Assembly (NCBI RefSeq): GCF_014195535.1
Contig: NZ_JACIBY010000029.1
Span: 1-41,380 of the forward strand
DNA length: 41,380 nucleotides
Direction: 5' to 3'
Origin: Runella defluvii
Lineage (GTDB): Bacteria > Bacteroidota > Bacteroidia > Cytophagales > Spirosomataceae
This document shows positions 23,383-31,442 of the stretch, piece by piece. Position numbers and translations under genes: made by a program. The notes under the pieces are model-generated. The model saw only the letters and a program-made list of their open reading frames with translations. It did not search any database and was not told the DNA's origin. Numbering within the stretch: position 1 is the stretch's first letter; each line of letters opens with the position of its first letter.

Positions 23383-23646
23383 TTATAAAAAAACCACATC
23401 CAAAGGCTCTGGTGGTGCAGGTGCTTCAGACTCGACATTAAACCCGTCTGTTAGCCTTGTAATTTTCTTTAGAATATTTTCGCCTACTTCAATCGAATCA
23501 ACGGTAATGCTTATGTTGCCAGAAGAAACAGCATCATAGAAAACGATATTACATTTTTTGTCATCAGCTTCATAAAAAGAGACCTCTCTAATACAATCAA
23601 GATTGATAGCTTTTTTCAGCTGTGGTAAATAAACAAACTTTGCCAT
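23383..23646 (-). CDS. Hypothetical small protein
   Basis: An 87-aa protein, beta-rich at the start (MAKFVYLPQL, then CIREVSFYEADDKKC), with an acidic Pro-rich end (ESEAPAPPEPL). It begins 17 bases after the upstream stop, the space being filled by the early-type leader motif. No known domain or membrane segment. Confidence 0.6.
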   Translation of the reverse strand: MAKFVYLPQLKKAINLDCIREVSFYEADDKKCNIVFYDAVSSGNISITVDSIEVGENILKKITRLTDGFNVESEAPAPPEPLDVVFL

Positions 23647-23647
23647 G

Positions 23648-23665
23648 GTTGGAATTTATTGGTTA
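23648..23665 (-). promoter_or_regulatory. Early-type leader motif before the 23383-23646 gene
   Basis: On the minus strand TAACCAATAAATTCCAAC ends one base before the ATG at 23646. Its first three bases are the stop of the upstream gene, so this copy works inside an operon, which favours a role in translation. Confidence 0.5.
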
Positions 23666-23908
23666 AACAGTTATTTCAGTTGACAAAAGTACTGGAAACA
23701 TAATCTTGGAGTAAACCGTTAAGTAAATTCTTCCTGTTTTCGTTAACATCGCTATTTCATCCTCAGACAATTGCCAACAGGAGACAATAACGTCTTGACC
23801 ATTGGGTAAAGTATCTACCAAAGCGGGAAGTGAGCCGCATTCTTCGTCGGTCATCGTATCTGGTTTCCCAAATACGACATTAACCTCGTCAAACTGTATG
23901 GGTATCAT
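23663..23908 (-). CDS. Hypothetical small phage protein
   Basis: An 81-aa protein with an acidic N-terminal part (DTMTDEECGSLPAL) and a C-terminal LSEDEIAMLTKTGRIYLTVY segment that I have seen in small conserved phage proteins of unknown role. It begins two bases before the glycosyltransferase-like stop and belongs to the same operon. Confidence 0.62.
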   Translation of the reverse strand: MIPIQFDEVNVVFGKPDTMTDEECGSLPALVDTLPNGQDVIVSCWQLSEDEIAMLTKTGRIYLTVYSKIMFPVLLSTEITV

Positions 23909-23909
23909 A

Positions 23910-24641
23910 CTAAAAAGGCAATTTTAAGGTTTTCTGGAATGGATGTTTGGCGTTTTTGGGGTTGCGACGGAGTTCTACTACATCGCCAAACACACGCTTC
24001 AAAAGATGAAAGTCCTTCTCTTCAGCATCTAAGTTACGAAATTCTGCTAAACCACCCCTGTTCACGAAGGTATCTTTTTGCGCCCAATAAAAACGCGTAT
24101 CCTTCCATATGAGTCGATGATAGTAGGCATTCAAAAGGCTTATCCAATAATCTTCGTTGCAAATGATGTCGGGATTATACCACAGCTTCGAGCCGTCTAA
24201 CACTCCATGCGCACAACCCGTCACGTAGCCGCTCAATTGGATGGGATTAAGGCTATTGAAAGAAATGGGCGTAGGCGAACTGCTAAACCCAAACAAGTAA
24301 GCCCCTGCCTGTTGGGCAGCGTTGGCAGTCATTTGGACGATGTCGTAGGCTTCCTCTGGTTCTACGATGGTAGGCTCTCCTTTTTCGGTGTAGATGCGCG
24401 TCAGGTGAGTAATATCATCGTCGAGCATCATCACGTTTTTGAAGTGCTTCGTGATCCAGTCGCGTTTCCTGGCAAGTCCAATTATATTATCAGGATGCGT
24501 TACAATCTCAATACTCTTGTTACATTTTTCGTACAGGGCCTTTTGGCTTTCGGCTACGCAAAGTATTGCGTTATCAACCGCGCTCGTGGTCAGAACCCTG
24601 TCCCAGCGCTTGTGTGAAGGAATAACTACTTTTACTTCCAT
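23910..24641 (-). CDS. TET-associated-type glycosyltransferase (GT-A-like)
   Basis: A 243-aa protein with a GT-A-type nucleotide-sugar fold: the start VKVVIPSHKRWDRVL, IIGLARKRDWI (53-63), and the DxD motif in MMLDDDITHL (DDD at 74-76). These match the family described as TET-associated glycosyltransferases, linked to modified bases in phage DNA. The start lies inside the ParB-like gene (10-base overlap), so the two are coupled. No TET/JBP oxygenase or base hydroxylase is in the window, so the acceptor is unknown: a modified base, a protein or a lipid are open. The family call is by motif recognition. Confidence 0.65.
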   Translation of the reverse strand: MEVKVVIPSHKRWDRVLTTSAVDNAILCVAESQKALYEKCNKSIEIVTHPDNIIGLARKRDWITKHFKNVMMLDDDITHLTRIYTEKGEPTIVEPEEAYDIVQMTANAAQQAGAYLFGFSSSPTPISFNSLNPIQLSGYVTGCAHGVLDGSKLWYNPDIICNEDYWISLLNAYYHRLIWKDTRFYWAQKDTFVNRGGLAEFRNLDAEEKDFHLLKRVFGDVVELRRNPKNAKHPFQKTLKLPF

Positions 24642-25243
24642 CGCTCAATGACCTGTTTAGCATCCAACACGTGCGACGTACCTACTTTTGAACTTTTATA
24701 GCATTGGGCGCGGGCGATACCCAGTTTTTCGGCAATGAAATTTTCATCAATCTCGTTGGTACATACAATCACGTAGCAGCTATACTTTTCGCTCATCTTG
24801 GCCACGATCGGTAGTTCTGGTTTTTCTTCCTGAGCTTGTGAGGCGTGAAGTTCATCTAGCGCCTCCAGTTGCATTCCAAAATCATCGAAGTTAACAATCC
24901 CCGTGAAGTGAGCTCGTAGAATCTCATCTACGAAGTCGCCCTTCACGGCGTTGAGCATAAAGTTCAATCGCTTAAATTCTTCCTCGGTTAGCTTCCGGTT
25001 AGGCTTCCGTACGTCGGTGTACTCATCGCCACGGCCTAAGGATATCATACGTTCATGGCGCTGATGGCCGCCAATGATAATGTTATCAATGTGGATGACA
25101 GGAATTTCAACGACGTCAAAATCGTTCAAAGAGCCGTCCAAATTGTGGACTTGCTTGGCCGAAATTTTACGGGCATTATGCTCATAAGGAATCATGTCAT
25201 TCCATGTCATCGACACGGTATGCCATTTGAGGGGTTCGTTCAT
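24632..25243 (-). CDS. ParB-like (ParB/sulfiredoxin) domain protein
   Basis: A 203-aa protein with an N-terminal ParB-like domain: IPYEHNARKIS (18-28), EIPVIHIDNIIIGGHQRH (46-63, with the GGHQR nucleotide-binding motif). Such phage proteins are reported as nucleases, CTPases or factors in DNA modification. The C-terminal part (CYVIVCTNEIDENFIAEKLG) is another domain also common in phage ParB-like proteins. It is coupled to the glycosyltransferase-like gene and follows the coiled-coil gene by one base. A partition role is unlikely without parA and for an integrated phage. Confidence 0.78.
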   Translation of the reverse strand: MNEPLKWHTVSMTWNDMIPYEHNARKISAKQVHNLDGSLNDFDVVEIPVIHIDNIIIGGHQRHERMISLGRGDEYTDVRKPNRKLTEEEFKRLNFMLNAVKGDFVDEILRAHFTGIVNFDDFGMQLEALDELHASQAQEEKPELPIVAKMSEKYSCYVIVCTNEIDENFIAEKLGIARAQCYKSSKVGTSHVLDAKQVIERWK

Positions 25244-25244
25244 G

Positions 25245-25916
25245 TTATGTATTATCTTTTTGGAACTCTAACTCATCAATTTGGGCATTCACCAAAATAA
25301 GGTCTTGCTGCCATTCAGGGACTTTTCGCTCTGGAAACTTCGTGTTTAAGTGTGGTTCAGCGAGTTTCTTTTCCAGCTTCAGACGAATGTCCCGCAAGCG
25401 TTTCAGGTCGGTACTGATACGCAATAGTTTGATTTCGCGCTCAGGGTCATACGGCTTCTCCTCTTTGGGCTTGGTATCAGGTAAACGGCCATTTCGCTCA
25501 ATGAACCTGTATTCTGTCCAAAACGATTCGATTCGGCGTTGCAACGACACAATCTTTTTTGTCAGTTCTTGGCAGGCAACCTCGCTAGGAATTTCATGCA
25601 GTCGGTTCGACAGTTCGTTGCGTTCGGCCGTCAGCGATTTGATTTCCGTCATGAGCTCACCTTTGCGCTTAAAGACGGTTTCTACTACCCAATCAGGCGT
25701 GAACGTCACGACAGGTGATGCCCGCACGGGTTCGGGGGTAGGCGCTTCTGTTTTTTCGGCAATGGGTCGAGTCGTTACGGTTTTCGCTTGGGCTTTTTGG
25801 TTGGCAAGTCGTAACACCTCTTCGGCTCGATGAAGCTCTTCGGGTTTTGCACGGCGCGTTGCTACCATCGCCTTGAGCATTGCCACCTGCGCCTCTAATT
25901 GTTGTATGTCGTGCAT
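25245..25916 (-). CDS. Coiled-coil protein of unknown function
   Basis: A 223-aa protein from ATG 25916; the longer reading starts at TTG. It begins with a coiled coil (about 1-45), has a Pro/Thr/Ala linker, and then two more charged helical stretches (about 90-140 and 165-200). No catalytic motif or membrane segment. It directly precedes the ParB-like gene, so it may assist the same process, for example as a scaffold or DNA-bound partner. Confidence 0.62.
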   Translation of the reverse strand: MHDIQQLEAQVAMLKAMVATRRAKPEELHRAEEVLRLANQKAQAKTVTTRPIAEKTEAPTPEPVRASPVVTFTPDWVVETVFKRKGELMTEIKSLTAERNELSNRLHEIPSEVACQELTKKIVSLQRRIESFWTEYRFIERNGRLPDTKPKEEKPYDPEREIKLLRISTDLKRLRDIRLKLEKKLAEPHLNTKFPERKVPEWQQDLILVNAQIDELEFQKDNT

Positions 25917-25963
25917 GTTGTTTTTCGTCAAACATACACGTACAACCCTCCTAAGCAATAGAA

Positions 25964-26266
25964 CTAAAACAAGTCGTTCTCATCTTCAATGCCTTCGCAG
26001 TGCGGCATTAACACTCTCACAAAATCTTTGATAATCTCCCTGTACTGCCAACGCTGGTGCATATCATCCATTTCGTCTTGACCAACCGACTCAGCGTTTT
26101 GGGGAGCGGTAAGGTAGGAAATCAGACACTTCGCCAACGTAGAAGGATTGTAGTGGTCATCTATCAGATGCTCACCCAACGACGTAAAATTTGAAGGCGC
26201 TGGTATCATAAAAAAATCCGATTGGTCACTTGCGCATTCTTCCAACAGGTCGAACAGGGTACTCAC
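25964..26266 (-). CDS. Small acidic hypothetical protein opening the accessory operon
   Basis: A 100-aa acidic protein, GTG start at 26266 (STLFDLLEECASDQ). A perfect -7 box and a terminator lie just upstream, so this gene probably opens the operon that continues through the coiled-coil, ParB-like and glycosyltransferase-like genes. No recognised domain. Confidence 0.6.
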   Translation of the reverse strand: MSTLFDLLEECASDQSDFFMIPAPSNFTSLGEHLIDDHYNPSTLAKCLISYLTAPQNAESVGQDEMDDMHQRWQYREIIKDFVRVLMPHCEGIEDENDLF

Positions 26267-26328
26267 AACCCATTGCCAACCGGAAAAGCCTTCCGGATGA
26301 CCTGCTGTTTAATTAAGAATGCGCGGTA

Positions 26329-26336
26329 CAAACATA
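26329..26336 (-). promoter_or_regulatory. Bacteroidota-type -7 box upstream of the accessory operon
   Basis: On the minus strand this reads TATGTTTG, a perfect match to TAnnTTTG, directly after the 26338-26380 terminator. No clear TTG lies 19-20 bases further upstream. The resulting leader to the GTG at 26266 would be roughly 55 bases and contains a CCGGAA...TTCCGG hairpin (about 26280-26297). Confidence 0.45.
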
Positions 26337-26337
26337 C

Positions 26338-26380
26338 AAAAAGCCCCTGTCTTTTCAGTCAGGGGCTTTTTGTTTTTTTT
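26338..26380. terminator. Bidirectional terminator after the 26414-26965 gene
   Basis: GCCCCTG (26343-26349) pairs with CAGGGGC (26360-26366); A5 before (26338-26342) and T5 after (26367-26371) give T runs on both strands, with a further T8 on the plus strand. On the minus strand it ends the head-gene transcript before the accessory operon. Confidence 0.88.
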
Positions 26381-26413
26381 AGCTTCTATTTTGTCAGCAC
26401 CAATAAATTTTGA

Positions 26414-26965
26414 CTAGGAATCCGCAGAAGTTTGAGGTATAGCATTTGAAGTTCCATCTGCTGTACCATTTTGTCCATTTGGTTCGATAGTTGAGTCATT
26501 TGGTGTGCTGTTATCGCCATTTGGTTCGATACCTGAGCCATTTGGCGTAATCTTGTCGCCATTTGGTTCGATACCTGAGCCATTTGGCGTAATCTTGTCG
26601 CCATTTGGTTCGACATTTGCGCCGTTTGGTAGGTTGATTTCGCCATTTTGTTCATCTTGTTCTGATGGCGCTGGTTTTTCTTTTTTCCCCGAACGGGCTT
26701 CCATGATTTGGGCAAGTCGTTCATTGGCCTCTTTTTCAAGTTGTTCAAGCTGCGTTTTGCGAGCTTCTTCCTTTTTGGACTCGACTTCTTCGTCGCTCAA
26801 TCCTTCGTAGGGATTATGGGCATTGGCACGTTCCAATTCGGCTTTCAAACTCGACTCAATCGGCATGAAACTCAAGGAGGCCATTTCTCCCAAAACAGCA
26901 ATTACCTGCTTTTTGGCAGTTTCTAAAACCGAAATTGCCTTTTGGACATCTTTAACTTTAGCCAT
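26414..26965 (-). CDS. Head-region protein with C-terminal PNG heptad repeats
   Basis: A 183-aa protein from ATG 26965 (the reading upstream uses GTG and overlaps the prior gene). Residues about 1-100 are helical and charged; the C-terminal part is a tract of seven-residue units starting with PNG (PNGDKIT, PNGSGIE, PNGDNST), encoded by 42-bp DNA repeats. Such low-complexity Asn/Gly tracts can be flexible surface arms. The position after the capsid genes suggests a head accessory or decoration protein. The alternative frame over the repeat is also open. Confidence 0.62.
   Translation of the reverse strand: MAKVKDVQKAISVLETAKKQVIAVLGEMASLSFMPIESSLKAELERANAHNPYEGLSDEEVESKKEEARKTQLEQLEKEANERLAQIMEARSGKKEKPAPSEQDEQNGEINLPNGANVEPNGDKITPNGSGIEPNGDKITPNGSGIEPNGDNSTPNDSTIEPNGQNGTADGTSNAIPQTSADS
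26505..26630 (-). repeat. 42-bp tandem coding repeats
   Basis: A 42-bp unit (two heptads, PNGDKIT + PNGSGIE) is present twice almost perfectly, with degenerate copies on both sides. Because 42 is a multiple of three, copy-number changes keep the frame, so the length of the tract may vary between phages. Confidence 0.8.
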
Positions 26966-27155
26966 TGGTCGCCTCACTTTCTAGCGCTGGAGCTTCCGCG
27001 CCCTTTTTTTTGGTAACATACGATGAGCCATAAGGGCCATTATAAATTCGCTCAAGCAAATCTTGAGGGAGTTTATTGCTCAAAGTACGGGTTCCGACTT
27101 CACTCCCGAAGTCGAAATCAATCTTACCGTCCATGTTTTCTTTAACTACGTACAT
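26958..27155 (-). CDS. Small hypothetical head-region protein
   Basis: A 65-aa hydrophilic protein (IDFDFGSEVGTRTL, then a Lys-rich GSSYVTKKKG) with no membrane segment. It overlaps the next gene by eight bases and follows the 27203-27907 gene. The A8 run in its Lys codons does not open a useful second frame. Structural or chaperone role possible from context. Confidence 0.58.
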   Translation of the reverse strand: MYVVKENMDGKIDFDFGSEVGTRTLSNKLPQDLLERIYNGPYGSSYVTKKKGAEAPALESEATNG

Positions 27156-27202
27156 TGTGTAAGGAGAAATTTCACCCGCGCCACACGGGTGAGAATGAAA
27201 GA

Positions 27203-27907
27203 TTAGTCTAAGCCTGTGAGGGTGGCCAATGGCAATACAATATCATCAGGGATGCGTAACAAGCCATGACGATACCCGTCTCGGGTGAACTTCGCCGCGA
27301 TTGCTACTGGGTCATCGGGTTTACTACCGAGCATTACGTCATATTCCAGTTTCAACGGCCGACGTGTCGTACCTGCCAGCCATCGGCGGCCATTGTTATC
27401 CCATCCAATTATGAGAACTCCACCGCCTGTTTTATCCATTTCGGCAATTTGATCGTCAGTAACGCCAGAGGTTGTAAAGTCTCCATCCTGTTGATAATTA
27501 CGGCTGTTGATTTCTCCTTTCCGCGAATATTTCATCGTTCCCTTATCAAGGTCAAACAGGATTTGTCCAAACGTTTCGTTTAGAAGAAGTGTAGGAGCCG
27601 TCGAAATAAGACCATCAGTAATGTGGGAAGCTAAGGGCCAATGCGATGCAAACGACTCAGGCAAGATTATTGCCATTTTTTGAAAACCACCCAAGACGTC
27701 GTCTTCACGGCGGTCTTTACGTTTGATGTTGCCCACTTTTACGCCCGTAAACAATGCGTAAGGTAATTCTACAATACCACTAACTTGCAGCGCTCCATAG
27801 GCCACCGTTCCACCAACCAAGCCCCCCACAGGGCCTGCTACCGATGCTCCAGCTGCGATGGACAACAGCACAAAGCCGATAATCGAAAGATTTTTTAAGA
27901 ATTTCAT
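27203..27907 (-). CDS. Putative virion protein with hydrophobic N-terminus
   Basis: A 234-aa protein. Residues about 8-45 are hydrophobic and Gly/Ala-rich (IIGFVLLSIAAGASVAG), followed by a soluble, beta-rich body that ends with LRIPDDIVLPLATLTG. It lies directly after the major capsid gene, where decoration, head-completion or tail-tube proteins are found, but the N-terminal hydrophobic segment is unusual for any of these and could be a signal peptide or membrane anchor. I do not recognise the family. Confidence 0.6.
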   Translation of the reverse strand: MKFLKNLSIIGFVLLSIAAGASVAGPVGGLVGGTVAYGALQVSGIVELPYALFTGVKVGNIKRKDRREDDVLGGFQKMAIILPESFASHWPLASHITDGLISTAPTLLLNETFGQILFDLDKGTMKYSRKGEINSRNYQQDGDFTTSGVTDDQIAEMDKTGGGVLIIGWDNNGRRWLAGTTRRPLKLEYDVMLGSKPDDPVAIAAKFTRDGYRHGLLRIPDDIVLPLATLTGLD

Positions 27908-27973
27908 TTAGAGAAAATAAAATTTAGAGTTGAAAAAGAAGAACCCCAAGCCAGAAAGCGAGGGGGTAAAAGA

Positions 27974-29005
27974 CTATTTGTAAAGCGCTACGTAGCGCCC
28001 ATCAGCGTAGTCAACGTTGCTTTGCCAGTCAATCAAGATTTGAAGGCCACGACCGACTTTTTGAATCTCAATCGTTGGGATATCTTCCTCAGTGTCTTGG
28101 TGAAGATAGAAAATGTTGTCGGTCAACGACCAAAACATATTCTGTACCCCTGCCATGTACTCACGCTTCACGATTTCCGTGTTGCGCAATTTTTTGAACA
28201 CCAAACGGCCATTTTCCTGACGAACGACCAAATCTTGCTTGTATGGCAATGCGTCAAGGGCATCGAGCGCGTAACCATACCATACAGGGTCAATCCACAC
28301 GCGCCCACCTACTTCGTCTTCAGCAACGCGAAGGTCTTGATTGTTGTAAATCAGGTCTTGTAGCTTGCCAAGTTCAGTAAGGATGTTTGACGCCGTGACG
28401 GTAGAAGCTGCACCTGTTACTTTGTTGCCGCTTGGAATGTCACCAACTGCGCCCGTACCAGAGGTCGCGTAGCCTGTAAGGAACTTTAATCCCAAGCCAT
28501 CGAACAAGTTTAACCCACCTTGGAATAAACTTTGCTTGTTCTCAGAATCATAATTGTAGCCCAATTGCCCCTTGATGATCGCCGCACTTTGCTCTTTTCT
28601 AATTTTATCAATAATCCTCGCCATGAGGTATCTTTGGCCAGCAAAACCATGCAAATCGCGCGGGTCAGCAGGTTCTTTCTTTGCAAGAAAACTTACAGCA
28701 AGTTTGTTCAACTGCACTTCCTCAATGCCAATATCTGCTTTCGCAGGTTTGAGCTCGGCAGTACGCTCCTTGTAAGTCCAAAGCGTGTGATTGGGGTTGT
28801 TGATTTCCCCCGTGCGACCTGGTTGCGAAACAGGCCCTAACTCTTCTCGCACGAGCGTAACTTTTTGCACGACAGGCAACGATACCATGTCGTTTTTGGC
28901 CGCAAAAGCATTCACCAGTTTTTGGCTGAAAATGGTTTCGTAGTCTTTGCAATTTTCCGTAAGGCCCGCGTGAAGGGCACTTACATCGACTTTAATTCCT
29001 GACAT
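27974..29005 (-). CDS. Putative major capsid protein
   Basis: A 343-aa protein with the size and composition of an HK97-type capsid protein: an Ala/Asn-rich N-terminal helical arm, a central body with a Gly/Ser-rich loop (about 165-195), and a strand-rich C-terminus (VWIDPVWYGYALDAL, then EIQKVGRGLQILIDW). It directly follows a Pro/Ala-rich scaffold and an S49 protease, the classic capsid maturation order. No close family motif is visible, so the call is largely by context and fold character. Confidence 0.8.
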   Translation of the reverse strand: MSGIKVDVSALHAGLTENCKDYETIFSQKLVNAFAAKNDMVSLPVVQKVTLVREELGPVSQPGRTGEINNPNHTLWTYKERTAELKPAKADIGIEEVQLNKLAVSFLAKKEPADPRDLHGFAGQRYLMARIIDKIRKEQSAAIIKGQLGYNYDSENKQSLFQGGLNLFDGLGLKFLTGYATSGTGAVGDIPSGNKVTGAASTVTASNILTELGKLQDLIYNNQDLRVAEDEVGGRVWIDPVWYGYALDALDALPYKQDLVVRQENGRLVFKKLRNTEIVKREYMAGVQNMFWSLTDNIFYLHQDTEEDIPTIEIQKVGRGLQILIDWQSNVDYADGRYVALYK

Positions 29006-29052
29006 TTTGAAAAATTAATTAAGGTGTGGAAAAATGGTGTGTAGTCGGAAAG

Positions 29053-29580
29053 CTAGTCTTGAGAGCTACCGAGATTGATTTCGTCAGTCAGACCAAAGCG
29101 ATTGTATTGAGCCTTGATTCGCTTCAGGTTCTCAAAGTGTGAATTTTTTTCACCTGAAGCTGACGTTTTTCCTGAATGCTGAGTAATGTCACCAGCGGCG
29201 GCGGCGGCGGCGAGCCCAGGGGTTTGGGCGGCTTTCAATCTACGAATTTCGGCCTGAGCATCGGCAAGCTGTTTCTGAACATCAGCATCAGCCACGGGAA
29301 CGGTTGTTGTTGCAGCTACGGGAGCAGCTGGAGCAACAGGAGCAGGAACAACGGGTGCTGAAGCAGCAGGAGCGGCCGCAGCAGGTGCAGCAGTAGGCGT
29401 GGTAGTAGCCACAGGAGTCGTAGCAGCTACAGGAGGGGTAGCAGGAACGGCACTTGCTGAAGTTCCAGATACATCTGCTTCCACAGCGTCGGTAATCAGC
29501 TTGCCACTCTCTACCGAAAGCTGCTTACTTGTAACCATTTCGGCAATAGCTGCCTTGAGGTTTTGCCAAGAAAATTGCAT
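29053..29580 (-). CDS. Putative capsid scaffold protein
   Basis: A 175-aa protein from ATG 29580. Residues about 30-100 are extremely Ala/Pro/Val/Thr-rich (PAAAAPAASAPVVPAP), followed by a charged coiled coil (VQKQLADAQAEIRRL) and a basic C-terminus. An N-terminal helical segment, a disordered linker and a C-terminal helix are typical of phage scaffolds, which lie between the protease and capsid genes as here. The S49 protease next door probably removes it during maturation. Confidence 0.72.
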   Translation of the reverse strand: MQFSWQNLKAAIAEMVTSKQLSVESGKLITDAVEADVSGTSASAVPATPPVAATTPVATTTPTAAPAAAAPAASAPVVPAPVAPAAPVAATTTVPVADADVQKQLADAQAEIRRLKAAQTPGLAAAAAAGDITQHSGKTSASGEKNSHFENLKRIKAQYNRFGLTDEINLGSSQD

Positions 29581-29608
29581 TTTTTGGTGTGGTTTGAATT
29601 GTGAAAAA

Positions 29609-30475
29609 TTAGGAAATTGAAGAAGCGCGTTTACGGGCCAAGTAATCAGCACGTTTGATTACGTCGGTGAGTGTGCCAACTTCGTTGGCTAGTCCTGCCT
29701 TGATGGCCTCACGGCCGTAGTAGAGTTTTCCCCCTGGATCGGAGGTGATTTGTGGGCGCCCTGCCTGCACAGCATTCCAGAACTCGACACGCATGGCGTC
29801 GATGATTTTTTGCTCTTCTGCAAGGGCGTCTTCATTAATTTTTTCAGCAGGGTGAAGCGCAAATTTGTCTTCTGCTCCCTTTGAACGAAGTACCCGAACG
29901 TCCATACCTGCTTTTTGAAGCGCCTCCGCTTGGGAGATATAGACCCCCATAACGCCGATAGAGCCTACAGCTGACGAGACCCCAGACGAAAGGTATATTT
30001 CCGAAGTTTGGGAGAAAATCCAGTAGGCAGCGCTTGCTACTAGCCCTTTGACGTACCCCAAAACAGGCTTTTCGGCATTTGCATCTTTTACGGCATTGGC
30101 CGCAAGGGCAGTACCGTTTACAGTGCCGCCACCGCTGTCACCCGCCAACACAATGGCCGAGACCAGTGGATTACCAACGCATATATCTAGCTGTCGGGCA
30201 AGCCATTCGGTATTTGTACCACCCCAGCTCCAGTCGGGGGATAATGACCCACGAACGGGTAATACTGCAACCAGTCCAGATTTAACCTGATTGGTACCGA
30301 TTCCCATCCAGTTCAGTTCCCATTCGCTGTAGGTGTTTTCAGCCGCGAAAAACTCCACTTTGGGTTCTTCGATTTTTGCAAAATTGAAATTGACTGTTTG
30401 GCTGTTAAGGATAGCGTTGGCATGGGCATCTTCCATTGCCAAGTGGCGTTCTGCAAGTAGGCGTTCGCGCGTCAT
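29609..30475 (-). CDS. S49 (SppA/phage protein C-like) prohead protease
   Basis: A 288-aa serine protease of the SppA-like S49 family, used by phages to mature the prohead. Seen in the sequence: VLPVRGSL (71-78), GDSGGGTVNG (112-121), the probable nucleophile Ser148 in GLVASAAYW, GSIGVMG (171-177), and a Lys at 199 or 204 that could be the general base. It starts the head operon, 53 bases after a late-type box, and is followed by scaffold and capsid. Intact length. Confidence 0.9.
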   Translation of the reverse strand: MTRERLLAERHLAMEDAHANAILNSQTVNFNFAKIEEPKVEFFAAENTYSEWELNWMGIGTNQVKSGLVAVLPVRGSLSPDWSWGGTNTEWLARQLDICVGNPLVSAIVLAGDSGGGTVNGTALAANAVKDANAEKPVLGYVKGLVASAAYWIFSQTSEIYLSSGVSSAVGSIGVMGVYISQAEALQKAGMDVRVLRSKGAEDKFALHPAEKINEDALAEEQKIIDAMRVEFWNAVQAGRPQITSDPGGKLYYGREAIKAGLANEVGTLTDVIKRADYLARKRASSIS

Positions 30476-30527
30476 CGACGTATCAAATTATTTCGATGCG
30501 AGAATACTGCCGAATAGATACTATAGG

Positions 30528-30536
30528 TAGGACGAA
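30528..30536 (-). promoter_or_regulatory. Late-gene box upstream of the head genes
   Basis: On the minus strand TTCGTCCTA ends 53 bases before the protease ATG (30475). It follows directly on the T run of the upstream terminator, so a promoter here would restart transcription for the head genes. Confidence 0.4.
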
Positions 30537-30568
30537 AAAAAAGCCCTACTTCAATGAGGTAGGGCTTT
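30535..30568 (-). terminator. Terminator after the DUF1353-like gene
   Basis: AAAGCCCTAC (30540-30549) pairs with GTAGGGCTTT (30559-30568); on the minus strand the stem is followed by T8 (30542-30535). It separates the fibre block from the head block. Confidence 0.88.
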
Positions 30569-30590
30569 GGGTACTATACTACAAAACAAA

Positions 30591-31037
30591 TTATGGAAAC
30601 GCTCTTTGGTAGTTACTTAGATTCACGAGCTTTGCTTTTTTCCAGTAAGCTTTGCCAAATGCTCGCACTACCAAGTATCTTATATAATTACGCCTTCTTG
30701 TTTTAGGCGAGTATAAATGAAGCAGTTTTAAAAAATAGGCATCGGCATCCTTTCTCGTAAACCGATACACATACCGTTTCTCACCTTTTTCCACCTCAAT
30801 TTCTTTACTCTCATACAAGTAATCATGAATTAAGCCAGGAACGAGGAAAGCACCCATGGGCGGAAAAATTCCCCACAATGGTTTCGGTACCGAACACCCA
30901 TCGGTGACGTATCCATCGGGAATCGTGACATAGCCAAGTTCATTCCAAGCAAAAACGATTTGCTCTTCGACGACGTACCAGTCGTCACGAGGAGCGTCAA
31001 GCAGGTGCCTGATTGGGGGTTGTTTCAATATTGCCAT
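30591..31037 (-). CDS. DUF1353 family protein
   Basis: A 148-aa protein from ATG 31037. The segment LGYVTIPDGYVTDGCSVPKP, then a GLIHDYLYES motif, is the signature of DUF1353, a small phage-associated family of unknown function with conserved His-Asp-Tyr. The C-terminus is basic. It overlaps the upstream gene by 41 bases and ends at the terminator. In other phages DUF1353 genes lie near tail or lysis genes; a catalytic role is possible but not shown. Confidence 0.8.
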   Translation of the reverse strand: MAILKQPPIRHLLDAPRDDWYVVEEQIVFAWNELGYVTIPDGYVTDGCSVPKPLWGIFPPMGAFLVPGLIHDYLYESKEIEVEKGEKRYVYRFTRKDADAYFLKLLHLYSPKTRRRNYIRYLVVRAFGKAYWKKAKLVNLSNYQRAFP

Positions 31038-31431
31038 TTTGAGCTTCAATAGGAATAAGAACTTGCCCAAACATACCTGCTAACTCTTGTAATGCTTGGT
31101 ATTTGACCTCAATGGAAACACCTCCAATGAACATTTTCACAATCGTATCCATTGATTGTTTTACGAACGATTCAATGTTTTCGCCTTCAATGCCAATTTG
31201 GGCAGCTTTCGCACGTATTACGTTTTCGTCGATGCGGTCTTGAAGGTATTCACGCTTGCGACCTTGATTATCATAGTAATCAATGACGAGCGTAACGGGC
31301 GAAAAATCGCTGTCCAAAACAGCTACTTTGCCCGCAAAATAGCCGACTTCGATACCTACAATTTGTTTCGGCGGGGCTGTTCGGTCGGTACTTGGGATGT
31401 CGAAAGGTTCAATTTTCCAGATGTAATTCAT
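30997..31431 (-). CDS. Hypothetical protein of the fibre block
   Basis: A 144-aa protein with a beta-rich first half (VGIEVGYFAGKVAVLDSDF, then LVIDYYDNQGR) and a helical second half, with an Asn/Pro-rich end. No recognised motif or signal. It lies between the lectin-like protein and the DUF1353-like protein, consistent with a virion or assembly role. Confidence 0.62.
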   Translation of the reverse strand: MNYIWKIEPFDIPSTDRTAPPKQIVGIEVGYFAGKVAVLDSDFSPVTLVIDYYDNQGRKREYLQDRIDENVIRAKAAQIGIEGENIESFVKQSMDTIVKMFIGGVSIEVKYQALQELAGMFGQVLIPIEAQNGNIETTPNQAPA

Positions 31432-31442
31432 AATCGTAATAT

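Noticed and set aside
24632..25243. Plasmid-type ParB partition gene
   Set aside because: No parA or parS-like site is nearby, and the GGHQR domain with this C-terminal part is typical of phage ParB-like proteins.
26505..26630. CRISPR-like repeat array
   Set aside because: The units are contiguous 42-bp coding repeats without spacers, and they encode a regular heptad.
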